DNA of 64,000 bases from Nemania diffusa (taxonomy: Eukaryota; Ascomycota; Sordariomycetes; Xylariales; Xylariaceae): NCBI GenBank assembly GCA_038501195.1, contig JBBPUQ010000002.1, positions 1,240,001 to 1,304,000 on the forward strand, read 5' to 3'. Shown piece after piece: positions 47,585 to 58,000 of this stretch; position 1 is the stretch's first letter; the number at the start of each line of letters is the position of its first letter. Both the position numbers and the translations under genes were made by a program. The notes under the pieces were generated by a model, which did no database searches, was not told where the DNA came from, and saw nothing but the letters and a program-made list of their open reading frames with translations.

Positions 47585-48424
47585 TCACCACGAGATCTGA
47601 TCAAAGATATTGTCTCGCTCTTGTTCCCCATTCTGGGGCTTGGCCTCGCTGATAAAGTTCTCATCAGCCTTGTTAGTCTGGGCCTTGGTCTGCATGTCGA
47701 AGACACTCTTGTCAATGGTAGCATCTTTCACCGATACAGGCTCAATAGAAGCAAATGAGCCGGCCGCGGCGTTGCATTGCTGCTGGCGCCCTGAGTACGC
47801 GGCTTCTAGGACTATGGCCAGCTCCTTTAGATCCTGGCGCGCATCCATCACTAGTTCCTCGATCGACTTCTCGATCGAGGCGCGCTGCTCGAGGGCTTCG
47901 ACATAGCGGGTAAGGAGGGCTTTGGCTTCAGCTGATCTATGCACGAGTTAGTCTACTTAGTTAGATCAACCAGGGATATCTAAAAAGGGGGGTGGTTGCT
48001 AATGCATAGCATCTAGGTTATATCACATATGCCTTAAACTAATCTCTAAGCCCGGTTTACTCACCTTTTCGTAGCTTGCGCTGCATAGTGCTCCCCGATC
48101 TCCTTCTTCATTGCAGCGATATACGCATTGAACCCCGCGTTGATTTTCTTACGACTTCCCTCTCGTCTTGATTTGAGAATTTCCTATACGCCAGCACATA
48201 GAAGACTTAATTAGCCCAAGCTGTTGTTGAGCTCAATTTGTCAATTCATCGCCAGGTAATACATGCAAGCTAAGGAGGTAGTTATTTGCTAGAGACAGGG
48301 AGAGCCATACAATGTTGCGCATCACCTCGGGCAGCAATACTGCTGCACTAGGGCGTTGAATTATCACCACCTCTGACTCCGAGCCGGAGGATATCTCATC
48401 TTGTGATTTTCGTTTCGGTGGCAT
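47585..48424 (-). CDS. Unrecognised coiled-coil protein, possibly nuclear
   Basis: I do not recognise the family. Exons 48424-48311, 48183-48065 and 47936-47585 join in frame to 194 residues. The N-terminus has a basic MPPKRK nuclear-signal-like start and an acidic/Ser stretch leading into EVVIIQ, which resembles a SUMO-interacting motif. Residues about 35-145 are Lys/Glu/Ala-rich with heptad spacing and should form a long helix (e.g. EALEQRASIEKSIEELV). The C-terminal 50 residues are polar and end FDQISW. Small size, long helix and acidic/basic head recall kinetochore or other chromosome-scaffold subunits, but no diagnostic motif is present. Splice sites are good (GTGAGT donor for intron 2), so the gene model is firmer than the function. 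Confidence 0.7.
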
Positions 48425-49203
48425 CTTGCTCGCTAGACGATTGCTGTCGTAATTCTAGTTATGTTTGTGTTAAGGATTTATATACTTTCTCCAGCCTAAG
48501 AACTTTTATAATCACAAGTTGAGATTAACTTATCACGGTAAGAGTTCATTCACGTTATGAAATAAGGGTATGAGAATGCGAGCAGTGTAGACTTAAGGAT
48601 GTAGGAGGTAAGCCATCTTAAGCTCTGTGTACCCTTGCTTTATGTCTGCTAGGTACCTAGGTATCTTTCGATTTCACTATGAGGGAATGTGCAAATTATT
48701 GCTATCAGGGAAAGTACTATATAGTTAGTCCGTGGTGCCTTCTGTTGTAAGTCTTCACATGTGCTTACCTTCACTATTAGGCAGAGAGCAGATAAGAATC
48801 TCACGCTTTCAATAACAGCTCTTACCACACAAAAAGACCAGGGGAGAAAATATGAATCAAAGCACTAAAATAAGATAAGCATCTCGACCTCTATATAAAT
48901 CGAAATTTACTGTTAAGCAAAACAAGGTACTTGACTTTACTATGACAAGATACCTAGGTACCTAGTAGGTATGATAGTTACTAATAATGTACCTAGGTAC
49001 CTATTGTTTGCCACCTGTGTAGAGGCGCCACCAGCTGGTTCTTTATCGGCGAAGCTCCACTTTATATTACTCTTATCTTCCAAAAATTTGGGAACGTCGA
49101 GACCCCACTGGGGAGCCATTCATACAGCAATACACCGGTATCGTTGTCTCGTGCTCTACATTTCCATTTGGAGGCGTTTCGTGGTAGAATATTGCCAGAC
49201 ACG
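48425..49203. promoter_or_regulatory. Divergent promoter region, coiled-coil gene / PXR1
   Basis: 780 bp between divergent starts, AT-rich, with three perfect TACCTAGGTA palindromes at 48654-48663, 48951-48960 and 48990-48999. Confidence 0.5.
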
Positions 49204-50461
49204 ATGGGTCTAGCAGGGCCGCGGAAGTAAGTTAATATCAACTCGAACATTTATTAGTCACTACGAACCTACTAATCTCATTTCCACAGTCGCCGCAAAT
49301 TGGACTATGACCCAAACAACACGAGATGGACTCGCGACGAGACAACATTCGGCCAGAAGATCCTTCGCGCCCAAGGATGGGAGCCGGGCAAATACCTCGG
49401 TGCCCAGGACACCGCACATGCGCAACTCCATAGTACCGCCAGTCTCGCACCTATAAAGATCAACCTGAAAGATGACACTCTTGGTCTCGGCGCCAAAATC
49501 CGCCAGAAACAGAGCGACGAGTGTACCGGCCTGGACGTCTTCAAGGATCTTCTTGGACGGCTTAACGGGAAGTCCGAAGAGACCCTCAACCAGGAGAGAC
49601 AGGTTCGCTCTGAGATCAAGACCAACTTATTTGTCGAGAGGAAGTACGGGCCTATGCGATTCGTCAGTGGTGGGCTATTAGTCGGAGATCAGATGAAGAT
49701 GGCAGGATTAGCCGACAATAACCCAGCATCTACACCCATTAAAGAAGAAATAATATCTGATGCCTCCGACGTTGAGTCCGTTAAGAAGGAGAAAAAGGAA
49801 AAGAAAGAAAAGAAGTCTAAAAAACGAAAAGCTAGTGAGTCTGAAGAAGTCGACACTTCAGATAGCAGGAGCGAAAAGAAACGGAAAAAGCGTTCAAAGT
49901 CCGACGAAGAGACTGGAAATGATGACATAGAAGTAGAAAAGTCGGCAAAGAAGAAAAGGGACAAGAAGGATAAAAAGTCGAAGCGCTCTGAGAAGGCATC
50001 TGAAGATGAGAACGATGCGGAGCCAGTCGAACCTGAGGTGAAACGAAAGAAGAGCAAGAAGCCTAAAGATATTCCGCAGCAGGATTCCCTATCCAACAGC
50101 TCTGTAGAAACCCCTGAAGACGGTACACGAGAGAAAGCTAGGAAGGACAAGAAGAAAGATAAAAAGAGGAAACAGGCAGATGGTATAGGATCTAGTGTAG
50201 CTACGGCAACGGCGACAATATCTTCGACTACGACCTTAGTCGCGACACCTCAGGACAGCGGTTCTTCAACACCTAGCAATACTGGGGCCTCAACTCCACA
50301 GGTACTCTCAGCTCGCCATCGTTCAAGATCCCGCCATATTGCTGCCAAGAAGATGGCATTTAGTGATATGCAGGCGCTAAATCAGGTATGCGAGGCTCTC
50401 ATTTTATTCTTGGTCAGTGAATACTAACACCTACCAGATCTTCATGATTAAACCAGTTTAA
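49204..50461 (+). CDS. PXR1: G-patch nucleolar protein PXR1 (Gno1/PinX1 homologue)
   Basis: Nucleolar activator of the Prp43 helicase in rRNA processing, and telomerase inhibitor in the yeast/human homologues. Exons 49204-49226, 49290-50385 and 50438-50461 give 380 residues. The start MGLAGPRNRRKL is family-typical. The G-patch covers about 24-72 (FGQKILRAQGWEPGKYLGA, then LGLGAKI). A long Lys/Glu/Ser tail with many KKEK, KKDKK and KRKK blocks follows. The tiny last exon adds IFMIKPV, restoring the conserved C-terminus ALNQIFMIK; without it the frame runs into intron sequence. Exon 1 is only 23 nt, so an annotation starting at the first long frame would lose the conserved N-terminus. Confidence 0.94.
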
Positions 50462-52454
50462 TTACTTATAGTCAGCCTTTTAAAGTGTGTTTGCATGGCA
50501 TGAGCGAGCATATAGATCAAGGGCTTGCTTCATAGATTACTGTTCTCGATACCCAATACACAGAATTGAACGAAATTTGTTGATTACGTCGCAATGTCTA
50601 CCCAAGTGGCAAACATCGAGATTCATTCGACTATATTTGACAGATCGCTGTAGCCCTTGTGCGCGTTACCCACGCATCGAACGGCGGGCCTGCCCTACCA
50701 TAAAAGCGTGGATTTCATTGAGTGGGTGCGCTTAGCGGCGATCGACGATCCGATGTTCGAGGATCAAATCTTTTGTGTGATCCCCCATTTCTGCCGACTC
50801 CCCCGCCGATGACGATCACGGAACTTGGGGCTGAATTTGCCATTTGTATGATGCCGGCTTATCACTAATGGCTTGCTATCAATAGGTATCTAATTCGGGG
50901 CCGATGCGGTATCACGGGAGACGACACGACTCGGTCAAGAATGTATTCGTGTCTTCTATTTAGAGGAGCATTGACATCCTTATGCAGCCAAAGCAGTTCA
51001 GCATCAAAGGCTTACGCAATTCACCGGTCCCTGCGGGTCGTCAGAGCAACTAGTAATCGCTGAAGATGTTGCCGTGTAAACGGTCGTGAGTTCTTACATG
51101 ATAGGGCGCGAGAATAGGGCATAATAATGCAGACTGAGCATATGACATATGACTCAACCTATCTCTTCAGTTGTTGCATTTTTGCTTTGTTGACGGTAGC
51201 AATCAGGCAGCCCTGGCAAGGGTCTGTTCATGCGCGATGTCGTGCAAGGGCTGAAGTGCATATTTCGACCGAGATTCCTGTGTGGCTTCACGACCCTCCT
51301 CTGCCGGTGGCGTTCGACTACGGCTACCGACATGTCGTCAACGAAGATCATCTACTCGCTTGGCTCGACGTGTCCATCAACAACGCCTGCCAGCGCGAGC
51401 TTACTTGCAGCGACATTGGAACACGTTGCCCAACGAGCCACGCCTGTCCTAGCCAACCCCAACCGGGCGAGTCCGGTGTTTGGATGCTATCTGGATGCTC
51501 TGAAAGCATCTCCGTTGGAAAAGCGACCAACGAGGAGCAAGAATTGGGACTGGATGCGGCCATGATCAACAAGGCGTGGTCTGTGCGCCAGATATTACTG
51601 CCAACCCTCCAGATTTGGGAGACAGGGGGCATCCCAGTCACTTGGTATTTCATTTGCTAAAGCCTGATACAGTCGGCTGCCCACCTTTACGCTCCACAAC
51701 GTCATCGGATCCCTGCTTGTTCAACCATGAACCTCGTTTTCTGCCTCGGCGCCCATCAGACTTGAAGCCAAGCTGGCAGCCTAATGTGGTGAGACGTGCG
51801 ATTACTGGTGTCGGTGCTGCGGATATGCCTTTGTGGTTGATGGCACGAGTTGTTGGCAAGTATTATTTATTGTCTTCATACTTCCCTCCTCTTGCGAAGA
51901 TATGTTCTCGTTCTCTCTTAGTTCTTTTTAGATATCATAAGGAGTGAACAGGGCAGAGCCTCTGAGAGAGCAGGTCTTAATCCTTGTGCATCATCATCTT
52001 CGTTAGATCGATCAACCCCGTCACTTGTGACCCATCATAATACAAGTAATTGCTTTGCTTCCTTCTGTATCAGATCTTGGCAAAGACCCTGCGTTTCGCC
52101 GGTCAGACGTCGTACCCTTACAGAATACCTACTATCCTAAGCCCAATCCAGGCCTCTCATCCCCGCCAATCGACCTAGCCCCCGCGCCTCCCTGGTGACG
52201 TAGTGCACAAGACACTCATCGTCCAGAACGCCAAGCATTTCTCATCACCCACGTCCGGCTTCTATTAATTTATATCACACTCCCCATAGATGTCTTGCTA
52301 CATTTCCACAGGTTAGCTTCTTCTTCTCTTCGGAAATTCTTTGCTATTTCTTCATCATCGCTTGGTTGTTGTTCTACACTACAACGAACAACAACGACAA
52401 CAACAATATACATCCTCTTCATCTGATAGAAGAAAGCAAACGCCTACTGACGAC
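50462..52454. other. Spacer with one possible orphan gene
   Basis: Between PXR1 and the Pro/Arg-rich gene. Apart from the orphan frame listed separately (51127-51660), nothing is recognisable. The last 130 bp before 52455 is CAA/CAACAA-rich leader, typical of a fungal 5' UTR. Confidence 0.45.
51127..51660 (+). CDS. Possible orphan protein, Cys-containing (uncertain)
   Basis: A 177-residue frame with no recognised family. Codons between 51285 and 51600 favour C/G-ending forms (GAC, AAC, ATC, GCC, GAG), much like real genes here. The overlapping frames on both strands are also open, however. The N-terminus from the second ATG (51142) has a short hydrophobic stretch (YLFSCCIFALLTVA) that could act as a signal or anchor. 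Seven Cys follow it, five of them clustered between residues 93 and 126. It could be a small secreted protein, the 3' exon of a gene with unseen upstream exons, or a relic. Confidence 0.3.
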   Translation: MQTEHMTYDSTYLFSCCIFALLTVAIRQPWQGSVHARCRARAEVHISTEIPVWLHDPPLPVAFDYGYRHVVNEDHLLAWLDVSINNACQRELTCSDIGTRCPTSHACPSQPQPGESGVWMLSGCSESISVGKATNEEQELGLDAAMINKAWSVRQILLPTLQIWETGGIPVTWYFIC

Positions 52455-53053
52455 ATGTCTGCAATATATACAGTGCCTCGCGAGAAGCGATATAACAAAT
52501 ACAAGAAATACCTTTATTTAGAACCGCCAAGTAATGGCGCCGTCACTGTTAAAAGGCGCATCACCACCATCGTCCCCCTCCACCACCGCCACCACCACCA
52601 CCTGCCTCAGTCCGGTCGCTGTATGAGCCGGAGCCTGCTCCCAGTGTCGTCGAGGTAACGCCACCACTTCCCCCCCACCCACCTCCAGTCTTTGTCCCGG
52701 AGCCCGAGCCCGAGCCCGAGGTCGAGGAAGAGTCTCCTATCGATGTCATCGCGGTAGACATCGACCCCTCGGAGGCGAGGTCGACAAAGTCGTCTCGGAC
52801 TTCAAAGAGCTCTAGCTCGTCTCGCTCTAGCAAGCGGCACAGCTCTAGCCGGGATCGCGAGGTGTACATCGAGCGCGAACGGCTCGTGCCTGTTCGCGTT
52901 CCCGTGCCGTATCCTGTGCAGGTCGAGCCGCAGTACGACACGTTCCGCTACATCGAGGCTCCCAGGCGCTACGACCCACCTCATCGCCGCAGCCCGGAAC
53001 AGGATATTATCATCGAAGATCATCGCCGGAGGCGATATATTCGCGACTGCTAA
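52455..53053 (+). CDS. Uncharacterised fungal Pro/Glu/Arg-rich protein
   Basis: Function unknown. Best model: exons 52455-52530 and 52611-53053 around an 80-nt intron (GTAATG donor, CCTGCCTCAG acceptor), 172 residues. The N-terminus MSAIYTVPREKRY and the C-terminus, with RERLVPVRVPVPYPV, QYDTFRYIEAPRRY and IIIEDHRRRRYI, resemble small basic proteins I associate with filamentous ascomycetes, but I cannot name the family. The middle is acidic/Pro (PEPEPEPEVEEE) then Ser-rich (SSRTSKSSSSSRSSKRHSSS). The predicted intron contains a CCA/CAC microsatellite that is open in the downstream frame and would encode His/Pro runs. The alternatives are a different splice site or a slippage frameshift. Without splicing the frame stops after 67 residues. 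Confidence 0.6.
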
Positions 53054-54055
53054 ATGCCTTGATGGCTTTTTGGTTTAATGGAGAGGAGGGATAATGATGT
53101 TACGACAATGGATATGACTTGGACATGGTGTCCTGATATGATGTTAGATATACGATGCACCACCGGGTGGTGTGGGATGCTTAATGACCCTCATAAGCAG
53201 TGAGCCTTATGAATTAATTTGTAATATGGATATGTGGACGGGTCTAGGTCATGTACGGGAGTATGATAATCACGGCTGGATTTGTGGATTGTTGTGCATG
53301 GCTATTGGACTACGGTTCATATATTTTAAACACTCACACAATATGAAATAATAATACTAAATGAAACCATCAGCTTCTGATGCCTGGACCGGACTCGACT
53401 GTCTTATATGCAGCGCATAATCCCCCGCTAATAATTTAATACAGATGTCGTCTCATTCTGATTATCAATCATTCCGGTTCATTGTCTGACTGAATGTAGT
53501 AAATGTGGCATATCTATTAAGGTGCTAAGGGCCGCTTTACCCTTTATTGGACCTGTCTATGACCTGATGAGAGTTAAGAGTCTTGATTCAGCTACCTCTC
53601 CGCGAGTTACCTCAGTCTAGCCTTCGTGTCTCAATCTTAAACGGGAGCTGAAGGCCTTAGAGAGAGGCTGAGGGTCTTTTGGTGGCCTTGTCTTAAGCCC
53701 GTACGACGATAAGAACAACCAGAACGTGTTGATCTTGTGCATCCTTTACTAAGTGCTAGTTACCTGCTAACCAAAGTCCTCTGCATCGCGCTGACTGCCT
53801 GTTGCCGCATCTAAGCTGTTCTATTGGTCTGCCACTCAGACTTTTTCATGTTATGTCATGCTCTGCATGGATATAATTTACAAGAGAGTCTGCCCTGAGA
53901 GATATAATTGGCCTGGGAATAGCCGCGTTACAGTTGTTTCATCTATACAAGCCATCGTGGCTTTAGATCGAAAGGGAATTATGGCCTTTGGAGGCTTTTA
54001 CGTTTAGGTATCTTATATGGAGACACCAATTAAGAGAAAAATATCATTCCCTAGC
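53054..54055. other. Spacer between convergent Pro/Arg-rich and DnaJ genes
   Basis: 3' regions of convergent genes; nothing else is recognisable. Confidence 0.55.
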
Positions 54056-55034
54056 CTATAAAACACATACTTTATTTTTACACGTCGGACAAGCAAGAAT
54101 ACTGCATTCTGGACAACAGAAAGTCCATTTCTTCCGTAACTCTCCACAAAAGGCACACCTCGCCTGCCCCTTTCTCTTAGGCCACCCAAACTCAGGATGG
54201 CTACACCCGGGGGAAGCGGCTGAAGGCGGCCGGCTAGATGTAGCACCAGCCGATGGATTTTCCCCGGCCTGTCTCAAACCGGCCCAAGCATGCCGGGCGG
54301 CATCCTGCTTCTCTTGTATCTTTGCCATCTTCAGACGTTCAAGCGCAGCCTCTTCTTGCTCAGCCCTCAGTCTCTCGGCCACCTCGCGCGATCTCGCTTC
54401 TGCAGCCGCCTCCTTCTCCCGACGGATCCTCTCCTCCGCGGCGCGCTGTTGCTCCTCCCAGGCCCTGCGCGCGGCTTCTCGAGACCGCGCCTCGGCCTGT
54501 CTAGCCTTCTCCTCCCTCATCTTCTCGCGGCGCGCCGCCTCCTCTGCTGCTTTCCTCTGCTCTTCTATTTTGCGCCGCCGCTCCGCCTCGGCGGCTCTCC
54601 ACTGCTCTTCGGCGGCTCGCCGTTGTGCCTCGGCCCGCTCTTCGGCTTCGCGCGCACGCTCGCGGCGGCTTCGCTCCTCCTGCCGTCGGCGGTAGCGCTC
54701 CCACGCATCCTGGACGTCGAAGTAGATCAGGTCGTACCCCGCTCGCTTTCTCGGATCCGAGAGGAATTCCCACGCCTCGCGCACCTGTGAACACCATGGT
54801 TAGCTTGATGGGCGGGTTTTCGTGATCGTACTGGTGGTCCTTGGCCTGGATAATGACACAACGTACCTTGCGGAAACCCGCCGCGTTGTCGGAATCCCCA
54901 ACGTTCTTGTCGGGGTGAGTCGCTAGCGCTAGCGTGCGGAACGCCTTTCGGATCGTCTTCAGGTTCGCGGTTTGCGAGACGCCGAGGTCGAGGTAGTAGT
55001 CAGGGATCGAGGGCGGGTTAATGGTATTGTCCAT
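54056..55034 (-). CDS. DnaJ (Hsp40) protein with coiled coil and C-terminal zinc ribbon
   Basis: J-domain co-chaperone that should stimulate an Hsp70; client unknown. Exons 55034-54867 and 54784-54056 give 298 residues. The J domain covers about 12-75: DYYLDLGVS, then HPD at 40-42 (the Hsp70-stimulating triad), with helix IV reading EAWEFLSDPRKRAGYD. Residues about 85-215 are an Arg/Glu/Ala-rich single helix or coiled coil. The C-terminus holds paired CxxC motifs (CAFC, CPEC, CPTC plus a final Cys) forming a zinc ribbon. The intron sits inside the J domain between RKV-coding codons and is required to join HPD to helix IV. The GC-rich repeat of Glu/Arg codons creates long false frames on the opposite strand. 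Confidence 0.9.
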
Positions 55035-58000
55035 CGCGAATTACGTCTGCCGAGTGTACCTGACTCAAGTATTGTCATAAACGATATTTCGGGCGAAGGT
55101 TGGATACCTGGATTGAGACATTTTGCAGTTCGACTGGGCAGAAGGCCATCAAACAGATGATGGCCAACGGACGAGTTTCTCGTTTGTTTATTGGGAGTTA
55201 GCAGACACAACGTCTCACAGCAGCATGCTTCAGGCGCTTAAGCTGCGGCTACCCGTCTCGAATCAGGCAAATCTAGCGAAGCTATCTCGGGGGTCACAGG
55301 CCAGCTTCCGTGAGTGAGTCACCCTTGACAATTGAGGCCACCATTATCCCAGTGCTTCCTTTTTTTATATATTTTTTTTTTATGATTATGATTACTTTGA
55401 TGCTCCGACAGTCTTGTTTGTAGAGTAACTGAAGTTGTGGTAGGTCCTGTCATTTGTATACTCCGCTCCTTTCCCTCCTCATCTACTTACCCCTTTTGAA
55501 GCGTCGAAGTTGACTCTTACTGTCTTGTGTGAGATTCACATGGTAATTGGAGACGTGTCGATGAGATTTATAGCCCCATGGGCGCCGCCGTTATTATCCT
55601 ACCAATACAACTAACTAGATAGCAAAATAGAACTTAGCAGAGATTGCGAAGCTCATAGCGGCTGCTGAGAAGCATTTGAGCTCCCACCCCTATCTAAAGA
55701 ACGCGTTTGAGAGTTGGCGTGCCTTTGCTCAGCACCGGCAGTTTGTCCTAGGCTAATAGCAACGAAAGCGCTCATATTAAGATAGTTGTATGTTCGGTGA
55801 GACCGGGTGGAGGATTCCTATGTTAGAGGACACGAGAGAGGTTTGGGGGCGGAATTGATTCTGACGCATATCTAAGCTCACTCATACCTCGTGTGCGATA
55901 AGCGAAATGAATTGAGCACTGGATTGGGTAGTTGATTATAGTTAATTGCAAACATATACAATCACTTTCCTAGCATGTAGAACTTATGTAGACCTGGATA
56001 TGATTGAGTATGATGGATTTGTTATTATCTAGTTCAACATCATGGCGCTGAAGTCCTCTCAAAATAAGTAGAGTGCCTAGGTATCTAGACCCACTATATA
56101 GGTTGAATATAATGTTTAATCAATTAAACTGTTCTTATTTTATTCATGAAATATGTATTAGAAGTACGGAATTATATAAATGGCGATTGTAAGTCATGCA
56201 TCTATTAGCTGCGAGAGGTTCAAAGTCAAATTCAAAGCTCATTCATTGCGAATGCTTCGTATTGAGAGTGTCCTGCGCCAGTCTAAGGTTGCACTAACCT
56301 GACAGCCCTGAAGCTGCCTATTTTTGCTTTGATTTGGGGCGAGGCGCAGACGCAGAGATATATCATTATAGATATACTGCTCTTCTTAACTTACCCTGCT
56401 TTTCTATATCTAGATACTGTCAACAAAGATCCATGCTAGAGTCACCAGAAGCTCGCAAAAGGATTGGAAGGAGTGGAGCTGGGTTGATCTGGGGGCCGCA
56501 GGACAGCACGGCACCCCAAACACATGCAGGTGAGGAGTATTTTATTATCTGTTGAAACATATTTAGCTTACAGTGTGATCAGCCTTTGAGACTGCCTACC
56601 TGCTGCTCACTATGTCGTGAGCGAGAAGCTGTCATGTCTGTGCACTGCCAGTCGCGTGCCCCTAAAACTTAACTCGCCTACCTAGTCTAGCTCGCTGCCG
56701 GATTGCACAGGGCAAAGTCTCGGCATCGTTGATCTGCTTTACTCCCTTGGCTGAAACCAATGCTGAAACTGACACGCTATTCTGCCGTTGGGAAGCGGCC
56801 GCACGACTAGGGCTTTATTTAAAGGTTACGCATATATGCTGTTTTGGTTATCCCGCGTTAAGCTGCGTTATTTACTTTTGGGTGGTTATATGTAATGCGA
56901 TGCATGCGATTCGTTATGGTGCAACGCCAGGAGATTAGGTACCATTCTTCCACTTCCCTCATTCCTGTTCTCATTCTATTTTACTTCGGCTGGCATCGTA
57001 TGGAAATTCGCTCCAGCGGAAATGTGAGCTTCAGTAGTGCATCATCCGTTTTTAATCTCTGCGGCTTCGCTTTGCGGATGTGCGCAGCGCTTCCTGAGGA
57101 ATATTTGGTCTCGCTCAGCGGGTCTTAATCATTATACTATGCGCATCTAATATGGGTACCATAAAAACATCACTTTCGCCTGATTATACGCGTCACATAG
57201 TACGTAGGGGGGGAAATGCTTATTTCCACTCCTTGGCGCGGGCGGAAGAAGGGTCCCAGAGAGTCTCGCGAGCCCAGACTCCTCAATGTGCACCCCAGAG
57301 TGGAAACCTGGCGATTGTTCATCACCGCCCTGTGATCTACGAGAGCCGGTCGGAAGATACCCGAGCCGGGTCGCGCAGGGCAGTACTGTGGCTATGGGCT
57401 GATGGGAAAACCCGAAGACTACCTATCCCTAAATATCTCCTGCATTCCCGGTTATTTGGTATCCCGCGAGGCTAACACGTTACACGGGAATGGCGATGAT
57501 GAGGGCGATGACGACGGGTTGGACTTCAGATGAAGACGGGGGCGGAGCGGGATGTCGTCTTATTGTTATACGGTGGTATATAGGCAGACGGGATGATGTA
57601 CGCCATCATCTTCCGCACGTCAAGGGAGTCTCTACAGAATATTCACCCGACCATCTCCCTCAGCACTACGTAACATTACGTACTAGCACTACGTAGCACC
57701 ATTATAAACAAATGTTTCTGAGCTGTTGCATGCCTAACTGTTTAACACTTTAAGCGGGCCTGATCTCATTCGTTAAGTTTCTGTTTCAAAGAGCACAGTT
57801 TGAGATGATGCATGCAGCAAGGGCCAGATCTAGATCAAGCACGCAGGAGTTGATGAATCTAGAATCTGACTGCTCTACCACTGAGAAACCCCGCGAATGG
57901 GGGACATATCATTGCCAGCTCGATTGGCCTGTATACGAGGAGTTCAAAAGCCAAAAACGTTGCATAGTTTATAGATTTATAGATTCTGTGAGGTCGAAGT

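Noticed and set aside
53988..54790. Plus-strand frames of 166-235 codons opposite the DnaJ gene
   Set aside because: Mirror of the Glu/Arg/Ala-rich helix; Ser/Leu/Arg repeats without any domain.
57152..57475. Plus-strand open frame of 107 codons
   Set aside because: Overlapping frames are equally open; no recognisable motif or good start context.
57815..57905. tRNA-like fragment on the minus strand (TCTCAGTGGTAGAGC followed by a weak box-B-like TGCTTGATC)
   Set aside because: The D-arm-like word is good, but no anticodon stem pairs and no 3' acceptor complements the 5' side, so it does not fold as a tRNA. At most a relic.
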